A stretch of 29,048 bases of DNA from Clostridiaceae bacterium (GTDB lineage Bacteria > Bacillota > Clostridia > Oscillospirales > Butyricicoccaceae): positions 1 to 29,048 of the forward strand of contig JAGZOP010000025.1 of assembly GCA_018383195.1 (NCBI GenBank), in the 5' to 3' direction. The notes beneath the pieces are model-generated. The model saw nothing but the letters and a program-made list of their open reading frames with translations. It had not been told where the DNA came from and ran no database searches. Below, one piece after another: positions 14,914-22,367 of the stretch (the first letter of the stretch is position 1; every line of letters starts with the position of its first letter). The position numbers and the translations under genes were made by a program.

Positions 14914-15276
14914 TTATGTGCCGGATTTATCCGCAGGTTTGCAGAGAAGTGCAAACAGGCAGCCAAAGACAATGGCGGCAGTGATGCCGCCTGCCGCACC
15001 GGTCACGCCGCCGGTGAACACGCCAAGCAGCCCTTTTTCGGCAACGCCTTTCGCAACGCCTTTGGCGAGCGAGTATCCGAAACCGAGCAGAGGGACAGTC
15101 GCGCCTGCGCCGCCCCATTTGACAAGGGGCTGATACAGACCGAGTGCGGTCAGGATGACACCGAGCACCACATAGCTGACCAGAATACGCGCCGGGGTCA
15201 ATTTGGTTTTATCGATGAGAACCTGAGACAAGGCGCAGATGATGCCGCCGGTCACAAATGCCTGAAGATAATGCAT
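14914..15276 (-). CDS. spoVAE: Stage V sporulation protein AE
   Basis: The 120-aa membrane protein has the SpoVAE pattern: MHYLQAFVTGGIICALSQVL, VLIDKTKLTPARILVSYV, VPLLGFGYSLAKGVAK and FTGGVTGAAGGITAAIVFGC. SpoVA proteins form the channel that carries dipicolinic acid into the forespore. The ATG at 15276 has GGAGGGA upstream; it lies 2 bp after the spoVAD stop. An open 12-codon extension before it has no ribosome site. In normal operons the order is spoVAC-spoVAD-spoVAE, but here spoVAD is cut (see next entry), so spoVAE may not have its own promoter. Confidence 0.92.
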   Translation of the reverse strand: MHYLQAFVTGGIICALSQVLIDKTKLTPARILVSYVVLGVILTALGLYQPLVKWGGAGATVPLLGFGYSLAKGVAKGVAEKGLLGVFTGGVTGAAGGITAAIVFGCLFALLCKPADKSGT

Positions 15277-15278
15277 GG

Positions 15279-15668
15279 TTAATCCCTCCGTTCGATGACG
15301 ACTGCATGGCACACGCCGGCAATCGGCTGTCCCTGCTGAATCGAGGTCGGGCTCATCAGTGCGCCCGTGCCGGCGAACACCAGCCGCTTGAATTTGCCTG
15401 CCTGCATATCATTCAGCAGTGTTCCGCATAATACAGCCGCCGAGCAGCCGCAGCCGGATCCGCCCGCATGCGCGTCCTGATCGTCGCCGTAGAGCATGGA
15501 ACCGCAGTCGGAATATACCGGCGTCAGGTCGATTCCGTCCTGACGGAACAGGCGCACAAGCAGGTTTGCCCCGACATCGGCGAGATCTCCGGTGACAATC
15601 CGGTCAAAATCACACGGTTTGGCATCCAGATCGTTCATCAGGGTGCGCAGCGTGTGATATGCAGCGGG
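15279..15668 (-). pseudogene. spoVAD: spoVAD 3' fragment, split by inserted element
   Basis: From Pro at 15668, the frame reads PAAYHTLRTL... with FDRIVTGDLADVGANLL, HAGGSGCGCSAAVLCG, and GALMSPTSIQQGQPIAGVCHAVVI, the last 129 residues of SpoVAD. SpoVAD (thiolase-like fold) binds dipicolinic acid in spores. Homologues are about 330-340 aa long and continue upstream with a segment like GAAMAPAA; here similarity stops at Pro, and recombinase coding begins 20 bp farther (stop at 15688). The upstream two thirds of spoVAD are nowhere in the window. Without the missing part the product is not functional. The simplest explanation is an element inserted in the gene, possibly one that can leave. Confidence 0.85.
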
Positions 15669-15687
15669 GGAAGATGGCGTTTTAGGA

Positions 15688-17352
15688 CTATGCGGTCTTT
15701 CCGTGCTTTTGGATATAATCCTGTGCGGCCGCATAGGCATCGGAAAACTTGAATTTTATCGTGATTTTACCGCCCTCGTGGACATAAATCATGTCGATGA
15801 GTTCGACAACGACCTCGCGCGTCAGTGTTTGCAGGCTGCGGTATTTGACGAACTGCGACAGGAACGAGTTGGTCTCGTTCACGCCGTTCTGCACCTCGTC
15901 GATGCGCGATTGCAGGGACGCAAGGCGCGTGTCCAGCTTGGCCTGCTGCTGCTCGAACTGCTCTTTCAGCCGATGGTATTCCTCGCGGGAGATGTCTCCG
16001 GCCTTCCAGTCCGGATACAGGGACAGCTTCATCTGCTCGATGCGTTCGCGCTCGGCTATAAGCTGTGCCCGCTCGGCTTGCAGATGGTCTGCGGAACGGC
16101 TGCGCGCGCCGCTGCGGTTGATCTCGGCAATCAGCTCATCCATCTCGACCGCCAGCGCGATCTGGTGACGGAGCGTTTCGAGAACAGCCTGCTCCAGACG
16201 GTCGCTGCGGATGGTATGCTTCGTGCAGGCGCCGCTGTGCTGCTTTTTGAACGTCGAGCAGATATAGTAGTAATAGTCGCGATGCGGCTGGGAAATCAGC
16301 TTTCGGTTCATTGCCTTGCCGCAGTCCGCGCAGCGAAGAAAGCCGGAGAACAGGTAGACTTTGGGCTGCGTTGGTGCGGTGCGCGTATCGCGGGCGAACA
16401 GGGATTGTGCTTTGGCGAACAGTTCGCTTGAGATGATAGCCTCGTGCGTCTGCTCGACAGTGATCCAGTCCTCCTCGGGCACGGCCTCGCTGACATGCAG
16501 CTTATAGCTTTTCATGCGGTTTTTGCCCTGCACCATCGTGCCGGTGTACAGAGGATTGCGCAGGATGCGGCGCACCGAACTGTCTGGCCAAAGTCCGTCC
16601 AGCGTGCCCGAGGCCGGATGGCGGTAGTTCATGCCCTGCTGCCGCTTGTAGGCGGACGGGTTAGGGATACCCATGGCGTTCAGCTTTTTGGCAATACCGA
16701 GTACGCTCGTTCCGGCAAGAAACCAGTTGAAAATATCGCGGACAACGGCGGCAGCCGGCTCGTCGATCAGCAGGCGACTGTGGTCGTCGGGGTCTTTGCG
16801 GTAGCCATAGGACGCGAACGAGCCGATGAATTTGCCCTGCCGGCGCTTGAGGTCGAGCGACGCGCGGACCTTGTTCGAGATGTCACGGGCGTATTCATCG
16901 TTGAGGATGTTTTTGAACGGTACGACGAGATTGTTCACCGAGCGCGGGTCGAGGTAGCTGTCCACGTTGTCGCTGACCGAGATGAAGCGCACGTTCAGCA
17001 ACGGAAAAATATGCTCCAGATATTCGCCGACGCCGACATAGTTTCGGCCGAAACGCGACAGATCCTTGACGATCACGCAGTTGATGATGCCTGCGCGCAG
17101 GTCATTGAGCATGCGCTGAAAGTCCGGCCGGTCGAAGTCGGTGCCGGTGCAGCCGTCATCGGTATACAGCCGGGGCGCGGTCATGTCGGTCTGCGTGTCT
17201 ACGAACTCGGTCAGCAGCTCGCGCTGGCTGGCGATGCTGTTGCTTTCTTCGCGGTCGCCGTCCTCGCGCGAGAGACGAATATACAGCGCAGGTTTCCAAA
17301 GGGCTGTGGATAATTTTGCGGACGGTTGTCCATATTTACTTTTTCGAGCCAT
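15688..17352 (-). CDS. Large serine recombinase (TnpX/TndX-like), in spoVAD
   Basis: The 554-aa protein has a resolvase domain (ALYIRLSREDG with nucleophile Ser28; YTDDGCTGTDFDRPDFQRML; IVKDLSRFGRNYVGVG), then a recombinase domain with NKVRASLDLKRRQGKFIGSF, SSVRRILRNPLYTG, a zinc ribbon CADCG...CTKHTI and a long coiled coil (about 400-500). This is the TnpX/TndX-type integrase of clostridial mobile elements, which cuts with a serine and inserts and excises DNA at short att sites. The ATG at 17352 stands after AAGGAGG; a 33-codon extension lacks a site. Its stop lies 20 bp from the point where spoVAD homology begins, the usual place for the att site. It looks intact. Confidence 0.92.
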   Translation of the reverse strand: MARKSKYGQPSAKLSTALWKPALYIRLSREDGDREESNSIASQRELLTEFVDTQTDMTAPRLYTDDGCTGTDFDRPDFQRMLNDLRAGIINCVIVKDLSRFGRNYVGVGEYLEHIFPLLNVRFISVSDNVDSYLDPRSVNNLVVPFKNILNDEYARDISNKVRASLDLKRRQGKFIGSFASYGYRKDPDDHSRLLIDEPAAAVVRDIFNWFLAGTSVLGIAKKLNAMGIPNPSAYKRQQGMNYRHPASGTLDGLWPDSSVRRILRNPLYTGTMVQGKNRMKSYKLHVSEAVPEEDWITVEQTHEAIISSELFAKAQSLFARDTRTAPTQPKVYLFSGFLRCADCGKAMNRKLISQPHRDYYYYICSTFKKQHSGACTKHTIRSDRLEQAVLETLRHQIALAVEMDELIAEINRSGARSRSADHLQAERAQLIAERERIEQMKLSLYPDWKAGDISREEYHRLKEQFEQQQAKLDTRLASLQSRIDEVQNGVNETNSFLSQFVKYRSLQTLTREVVVELIDMIYVHEGGKITIKFKFSDAYAAAQDYIQKHGKTA

Positions 17353-17469
17353 TGGTGTGCCTCCTTCTAAAAAACAGGCGGCACGCTGATGGCTGTGTTT
17401 TTGCACATTTATTGTACCACAGCGCGCAGCGTACCGCAAGTTTCGGGACATAATATCCGGTTTTTGACA

Positions 17470-17685
17470 CTATTGCAGCAGCCTGCACATGCCGGTCAGG
17501 CAGGCTTGCAGGCTAGGCGCGCTGTCGTCGAACAGCACCTCGACCTCAGTGTCGCCGACGCGGAAGCGGTGCGGATCGCCGATGGCGGCGGCGAACAGGC
17601 GCAGCCGCTCGTTCACGGGCAGGGTCGGGTCAATGCGCGCCTCGCGGATGTCGGGGAGCGGGCAGGGAAGTGTGGACTTGAGCAT
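17470..17685 (-). CDS. DUF6870-like small protein of integrative elements
   Basis: The 71-aa protein includes ARIDPTLPVNERLRLFAAAIGDP, FRVGDTEVEVLFDD and SLQACLTGM. The pattern 'LP..ER...F...I..P...R.GDT.V.V.F......L..CL' agrees with what I recall of DUF6870, short proteins that accompany Tn-type recombinases and conjugative elements in clostridia. The function is unknown. The ATG at 17685 follows GGAGGTCAACCCT. Its stop lies 118 bp before the start of the large recombinase. The family call is from memory and should be treated as tentative. Confidence 0.72.
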   Translation of the reverse strand: MLKSTLPCPLPDIREARIDPTLPVNERLRLFAAAIGDPHRFRVGDTEVEVLFDDSAPSLQACLTGMCRLLQ

Positions 17686-17794
17686 AGGGTTGACCTCCTT
17701 TGGTTTGGGTGGATAACGGAGACATTGTATATTCTTTCCATTGTTATACTATATATACGACTGGTGGAGGATAATCGGATTTCGCCGTATCAGA

Positions 17795-17838
17795 CACCTG
17801 CGGAACCGCGCCGGTGTTGCGACGAGATGCCGCAGGTG
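17795..17838. repeat. 9-bp inverted repeat with inner hairpin
   Basis: CACCTGCGG (17795-17803) and CCGCAGGTG (17830-17838) are perfect arms around a 26-nt loop that itself holds ACCG/CGGT. It lies after the ATPase reading frame (minus strand) and before the DUF6870-like gene. There is no U-run, so it is not a standard terminator. An operator, nicking site or attachment site is possible. Confidence 0.5.
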
Positions 17839-17855
17839 CTATACTGAGAACGGGA

Positions 17856-18134
17856 TTACTCGCGCGCCTGTTCTGCGAAAAGTTCATATTTCTCGGCGTT
17901 GTCACGCAGCGTCTCTACATCAATCAGCAGAACACGAGGCAGGGAACGTTTGCCGTCCTTGATCTTGCCGAGGTGAACGGTATTGCTCTTATCCTCATTT
18001 ATGGTCAGACAGCCGATATCCTTCATATAGTCGGTAATTTTTCGCCTGGAGTAGTTCTGATAGCCGTTCTGATTGCGGATAAACTGGACAAGCGCGGTCT
18101 GCTTGATGCCGACCTGTTTGGTGACGCTCCTCTT
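17856..18134 (-). pseudogene. C-terminal remnant of the ATPase, after in-frame TAG
   Basis: Directly after the TAG (18137-18135) the same frame remains open for 92 codons to a TAA at 17858-17856. It reads KRSVTKQVGIKQTALVQFIR... with KITDYMKDIG and PRVLLIDVETLR. The region looks like a helix-turn-helix type C-terminal domain continuous with the ATPase, so the original protein was about 588 aa. There is no good separate start. Either the gene is broken or the codon is read through. Confidence 0.7.
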
Positions 18135-19622
18135 CTACTTCCAGATAATGACATTACGCTTGGAGAGGTTCGTCTTTTTGCGGCACAGATCAAACTCGTC
18201 GCTGTCGATTGCTTCGCAGAAGAGGAAAGCAATATTTCCTTCCTTGAGCTGCGATTGAATCTTGCGGAATTCCGTAACCTGCTTGTGGACAGAGCGGTGA
18301 ACCGCCTCCCAAAACTTCTCGTTGAGAGCATGCTCATCACTGGAAGATAATTCCATACGCGCTTTGATCATCTCAACCATACCCACAAAGGCCCACTGGA
18401 GCAGAGCGAGGTTGTCCTGAATGCGGCGCTCGCGTGTGAGCAGCTCCGTAAACTCGTCTGCACCGTCGGCGCGGAGATTGATTGGAATATTCGGTGAATC
18501 GGCGATTTTGTGAAGCAGTTCGATGGCGTGGTCGTAGTTGTCCGCGAACCAGTCGGCGAACTCCTCGAGGACCGCTCCGATCAGAGCAGGACAGACGTCA
18601 TCGGTCAGATTTAACTTTTTTTCAAGGTACACGAAAATACTGCGTGTGAGCTCGGAAACGCCATCCAACACGAATTCAGCTGTCAAGACAATTCCGGCGG
18701 TGCAGTCTCGATGATCGGTCTTGCCGGTTTTACCCTTTTTGGTCGAGTCGCCTTCGTTGGCCGCCAGACGGAGCATGGCTCCGCCAAGCTTCCTGCGATG
18801 CGCTTCGATGCTGCGTGTGGAGGACTTGGCGAGGTCGTCGATGATGACCACGCATCCCGGGTTTTCCGAAAGCGTGTCGCGCACGGATGCTTCTGTGCTC
18901 ACCGCCTCGAGCACGAGAGCCGCCTTGCCAGGGGTTCCGATACGTTCGGTGTATCCGAAGACACGACGGGCAAGCGTCGTCTTGCCGCTCGACTGAACGC
19001 CGGTTATGTACAGACCGCCCTGCAGCGGATGCTGCTCGGCAGTCAGAACATCGCGACGCGAGACAAGCAGGGCATAGATCACAGACTGCACCAGCGCGGC
19101 ATCGTTTTCCTGCAGGGCATTGACGAGCGTCGGTATCGGGTTTTCCGTGTGTTTTGCAATATGATAGCTGTTGTTAGGCCTGATCATATACGGAACCTCG
19201 AGCTTGGTCGAACATGCGACACGTCCGTTCCACACGGTGACATGCTGACCATCCGCCAGACGGTAGGTGCCGTTGCCCGGCAGGTAAACGCCGCGCTGGC
19301 ACTCACCGGGGCGCCCAGTTTTGGAAAGCTGGTCGACGATGTACTTCTGGACGAGAGGTGCATAACCGGTCTTGAGGAGCACAGCGCGCGGCTCTTCGGC
19401 GACAATTGTGCGTGCCAGATTTGAGGTCATGGGCAGGGTAAGGCTGCGCACGGAACCGTCCTCTAAAATCAGCTGGATACCCAGGTATGCCGGGATGTCG
19501 TCCTGTGAACCCTCCAGAGGATAGTACGCGGTTTCAATCACCAGGGTGAAGTTAGTCATCTGTCTGGGCTCGTGCTCGCCGTCCTGAACATAAAGATTGT
19601 AGTCGATGTTGTAAATTTCCAT
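18135..19622 (-). CDS. DUF927-like P-loop ATPase of a mobile element, cut by TAG
   Basis: The 495-aa product carries a Walker A GVQSSGKTT (208-216) and Walker B CVVIIDDL (256-263), inside a region QGGLYITGVQSSGKT typical of DUF927/Cch-like AAA+ ATPases, which act as replicative helicases in some mobile elements. The first 200 residues contain YLPGNGTYRLADGQHVTVWNG-type beta segments. The ATG at 19622 has GAGGAGGAAC upstream, 1 bp after the stop of the small upstream gene. The frame ends at TAG 18137-18135 and goes on in frame for 92 codons, so the C-terminal 93 residues are lost or need read-through. The AAA+ core seems complete. The assignment to replication is inference. Confidence 0.75.
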   Translation of the reverse strand: MEIYNIDYNLYVQDGEHEPRQMTNFTLVIETAYYPLEGSQDDIPAYLGIQLILEDGSVRSLTLPMTSNLARTIVAEEPRAVLLKTGYAPLVQKYIVDQLSKTGRPGECQRGVYLPGNGTYRLADGQHVTVWNGRVACSTKLEVPYMIRPNNSYHIAKHTENPIPTLVNALQENDAALVQSVIYALLVSRRDVLTAEQHPLQGGLYITGVQSSGKTTLARRVFGYTERIGTPGKAALVLEAVSTEASVRDTLSENPGCVVIIDDLAKSSTRSIEAHRRKLGGAMLRLAANEGDSTKKGKTGKTDHRDCTAGIVLTAEFVLDGVSELTRSIFVYLEKKLNLTDDVCPALIGAVLEEFADWFADNYDHAIELLHKIADSPNIPINLRADGADEFTELLTRERRIQDNLALLQWAFVGMVEMIKARMELSSSDEHALNEKFWEAVHRSVHKQVTEFRKIQSQLKEGNIAFLFCEAIDSDEFDLCRKKTNLSKRNVIIWK

Positions 19623-19623
19623 T

Positions 19624-19911
19624 TTATTGTTCCTCCTCGAATTCGTCAATATTGGTTTTGTCCCAGTCCCAGCCTGCTGCTTCGTCCTCAGCGGATGCCG
19701 GAAGCGCAGGACACTCGGTCAGCTCTTCCATTGCGGTGTCAGCGGCGATCACATCGGGCGGCGCCTCGACGGCAGTCTTGTCCGACTCCTGCTTCGGATG
19801 CAGGGAGGGGACAATGAAAAGGTTGATGTTGCCGACAGCGCGGCGGCGCGCAGCCTTCTTGCCGTCGTGCGGTAGGTCTGACCAGCGATTGTAATGTTTG
19901 AGATGATTCAT
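19624..19911 (-). CDS. Small hypothetical protein upstream of the ATPase
   Basis: The 95-aa protein begins MNHLKHYNRWSDLPHDGKKA, with a basic N-terminus, then KAARRRAVGNINLFIVP, and a very acidic C-terminal half (EDEAAGWDWDKTNIDEFEEE). Its ATG has AAGGAGAATACACCT upstream, and its stop is 1 bp before the ATPase start, so the two are translationally coupled. A basic-acidic layout could fit a DNA-binding or adaptor partner of the ATPase, but I recognise no family. Confidence 0.7.
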   Translation of the reverse strand: MNHLKHYNRWSDLPHDGKKAARRRAVGNINLFIVPSLHPKQESDKTAVEAPPDVIAADTAMEELTECPALPASAEDEAAGWDWDKTNIDEFEEEQ

Positions 19912-19941
19912 AGGTGTATTCTCCTTATATTTCGCTTATTC

Positions 19942-20174
19942 CCGGGGATTGACCCCGGAAATATCTCTGTTCCGCGCATTGCTGCACGTAAAATTCAGTT
20001 GCTGATCATATTATAAGGGTGGAAAATAAAAGCCGCTATTCAGACGTCGTTTTAATGCAAATTATAGCAGTTACGAGGAAAATATAGGTTTATAAGGAAG
20101 AAAAGTTCGGAAATATTCGATGAAGCATACGACGGAGCACGTAATTCATCGAAAATGGCCGATGAGAGGGGAAT
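19942..20174. other. Intergenic stretch with one G+C-rich hairpin
   Basis: Between the minus-strand small gene and the plus-strand decayed gene there is one clear hairpin, CCGGGG-loop-CCCCGG around 19943-19960. An A+T-rich stretch follows with a TATTATAAGG. It probably holds the two divergent promoters. I see no gene. Confidence 0.35.
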
Positions 20175-20723
20175 ATGAGAATGCAAAAAGACAATCATTT
20201 CGTAGAGATCAGGCCAAGGGGCAGCCAGCGACAGTACACGCTGGAGGAAAGGCAAATTATGGCGGACGATATGAGCTGCGCGAGTGTGGAGCAGGCAGAC
20301 GCCATCAATGACGCACGCATTGCGTTTGCCGCAGAGTGCGGACTGCCGCACAGCCGACCCAACGAAATATATCGAGTGCTGGGGCACAAGGCGGCTTTCA
20401 TCAACAGCTATGCGGAAAATATTACGGATATGAAAATCGTAGATGCGTTGCTTGCGGATCGCAGCACACTCTTTAGTAGCAACTACGAAGACGACTGGGT
20501 CAATCGTTCGCATTTGTATGAGCTGTTGAAGCAGTATGGAGAAGGTACGCAGCAGGCATATGCTGTTTGTGTCGAGCGAGCTTGGGACAAATATTGCAGC
20601 GCAAAGAAACAGGAACAAATCGACAAACTGGAGCAGATGGTTCGTCCAATGTATGAAAGCGCTGGCGGAATATGCTCGCGCGACGCGGAACGGCATGCAG
20701 TATTATGCGCGAGAGCTGCATAA
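20175..20723 (+). pseudogene. Decayed hypothetical gene, fragment 1 of 3
   Basis: This frame (182 aa) starts MRMQKDNHFVEIRPRGSQRQ with GAGAGGGG just before. It has QYTLEERQIMADDM, and helices rich in Ala and Glu, and no known motif. Up to about 20645 the residues look coherent (KKQEQIDKLEQMVRP); from there the frame becomes low-complexity, while the frame one base ahead continues sensibly with MKALAEYARATRNGM. So a one-base indel near 20650 probably cuts a larger gene. No family recognised. Confidence 0.6.
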
Positions 20724-21114
20724 TGCCAACGAGAATGCGCCCGATGGACAGGAGGCACAGGCTCTTGTGGCGCGGATTAAGAAATGGGTGCCGGATGCTG
20801 CGTTGACGGAAAACCGGGCCGTGGATTTCTACGTTCGATACTTCTCGGCGTTTATGAGCGCTTATCGGGAGTACCGACGTTTGAAAGAGGATCATAAAAA
20901 ATTCGAGGGTCAATATATGAAGCGCGACGCAGAAGCGCTGAAGCAGTATCTGGAACGCCGGAAATGCCTGAACGAATACCGAGAATTCTGCACAGAATGG
21001 AACGGCCACAGCAAAACTACGTTCGAGATGATAGGCGAATGGAATGATTGCAGTAACATTTGTGATGCCGAGCATCTAAAAAAGAGTGTGACAGCTTATC
21101 TTAAGGCGACATGA
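20653..21114 (+). pseudogene. Decayed hypothetical gene, fragment 2 of 3
   Basis: This second frame reads MKALAEYARATRNGMQYYAR... with VDFYVRYFSAFMSAYREYRR and FEMIGEWNDCSNICDAEHL. It ends at TGA 21112-21114, but the same frame then stays open and protein-like (NVPDMENIKEALQLARHAAK) to about 21200. No ribosome site precedes the ATG at 20653. Helical and charged, with no recognised domain. I read it as the middle part of one broken gene. Confidence 0.55.
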
Positions 21115-21197
21115 GGTAAAAATGTTCCGGATATGGAGAATATAAAAGAGGCGCTGCAGCTTGCTCGACATGCTGCTAAGCATACCGCGTTCGTGTT

Positions 21198-21962
21198 TTG
21201 CTGATCTGCATTCAAAAGAGAGACTGTATTGCTGCTCGTAAAGATGGGAAACGAGATTTTGGCCTGGATGAAGTGCCGTTTCCTGAAAATGTATATCAAG
21301 AGAAACCAAGCGTGGAAAAACAACGGAAAGCGCGGCTGCGGCTGCTGCTCGATGTTTGTGAGCTTCTTCGTGATGATGGAGAGACAGTGCGAGAAAACCT
21401 TCTGTATTTTCTTAAATTGCACGGCTACAGAATTCTGTCTGAGGAAGAGGCTGAGCTCTGGAAAACGGCGCTTGAAAAGTACGGGTTAATAGATAATCCG
21501 GTGAGCCTTGCGTGGAGGTATTACGAGAATATTCAGCAATGCCTGCAATTCGATCCGAGCGATTTGTATTGCTGTGAGGCGGCTTCTCCTGTACAGATTG
21601 ACGGTTTTCGGGCGCTGATGGACAATGCTGCATTCGCGCGGTATATCAGCGGCAAGTCAATCCATATTGAACTTTCGGATGAGTCAAAAGCGGAATATCT
21701 GGAAGAGTGGTCATCCGACTGCCCGGATGTAAGGCATATAAAGGAAATCTGCCGGAAGGCGATAGGGAACAATGAAAAAAAGAACATCAATGCGTGGCTT
21801 GAGAAATGGAACGCACAGAGCAGGAACGGCGAACACTGGCTGACTCGCGATATGGATGCGGACGAGGTGTACTGTGTGCTGATGGAAACGATCATTCAGC
21901 AGCTTTTAATAAAGGATGCACGCGATACTTTGTTGAAGAAAATCGATGAATTGATGCCGTGA
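21198..21962 (+). pseudogene. Decayed hypothetical gene, fragment 3 of 3
   Basis: The third frame covers RKDGKRDFGLDEVPFPENVY, KARLRLLLDVCELLRDDGET and YISGKSIHIELSDESKAEYL, ending ARDTLLKKIDELMP. It has no ATG with a ribosome site at its beginning, and an open TTG at 21198 is only formal. It is in a different frame from fragment 2, and at least one more shift occurs around 21200. The three parts together would be about 590 aa. No family recognised. Confidence 0.6.
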
Positions 21963-22004
21963 GCAGGGGATTCACTGCAAGGCAGCTGCATTCGCATGGG
22001 ATGG

Positions 22005-22106
22005 CTGCTGCGCAGCTGTTACCACGGATTCCAGCCTGAAGAGCCAGAAGTCCGGCCTGATTGAGGCTGTTCCGCTGACCGACCGCCCGGATTTCTACAA
22101 CGGCTG
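22005..22106 (+). pseudogene. Orphan C-terminal fragment of a lost gene
   Basis: A short frame reads AAVTTDSSLKSQKSGLIEAV then PLTDRPDFYNG and a TGA. It looks like a natural protein end but has no start and no upstream similarity; the DNA before it is non-coding. It is followed by a hairpin with a T-rich tail. It is probably the tail of a deleted gene. I do not recognise the family. Confidence 0.45.
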
Positions 22107-22145
22107 ATTGAGTCATTGCCGGATACGCTTACATTTATCCTCTTG

Positions 22146-22180
22146 CAAGAGCTGATGGATTTTCTGTCGGCTCTTGTTTT
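22146..22180 (+). terminator. Terminator-like hairpin after the orphan fragment
   Basis: CAAGAGC and GCTCTTG (7 bp) flank a 17-nt loop and TTTTGGTTTTC follows. It fits a terminator of the lost upstream gene, about 190 bp ahead of the next gene. Confidence 0.5.
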
Positions 22181-22367
22181 GGTTTTCTGGGCGAAATTTT
22201 TAGACATTTCCTGCCCGTATTGTTCAAAATCCCTTGACTTTTCCATAGTAAACGAGTATGCTTAAAAAGCATTTGTATTAAAATTCGAAGGAGTGGTAAA
22301 ATATCCATCCTTGAATGATAAAGACAGGTGCAGAAATCCTATATTTACCACGAAAGAGGGAGTACAC

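Noticed and set aside
18135..18137. Reassigned TAG code (TAG read as an amino acid) in the element
   Set aside because: Only one in-frame TAG was found and the other genes of the region read normally, so a single nonsense mutation or read-through is more likely.
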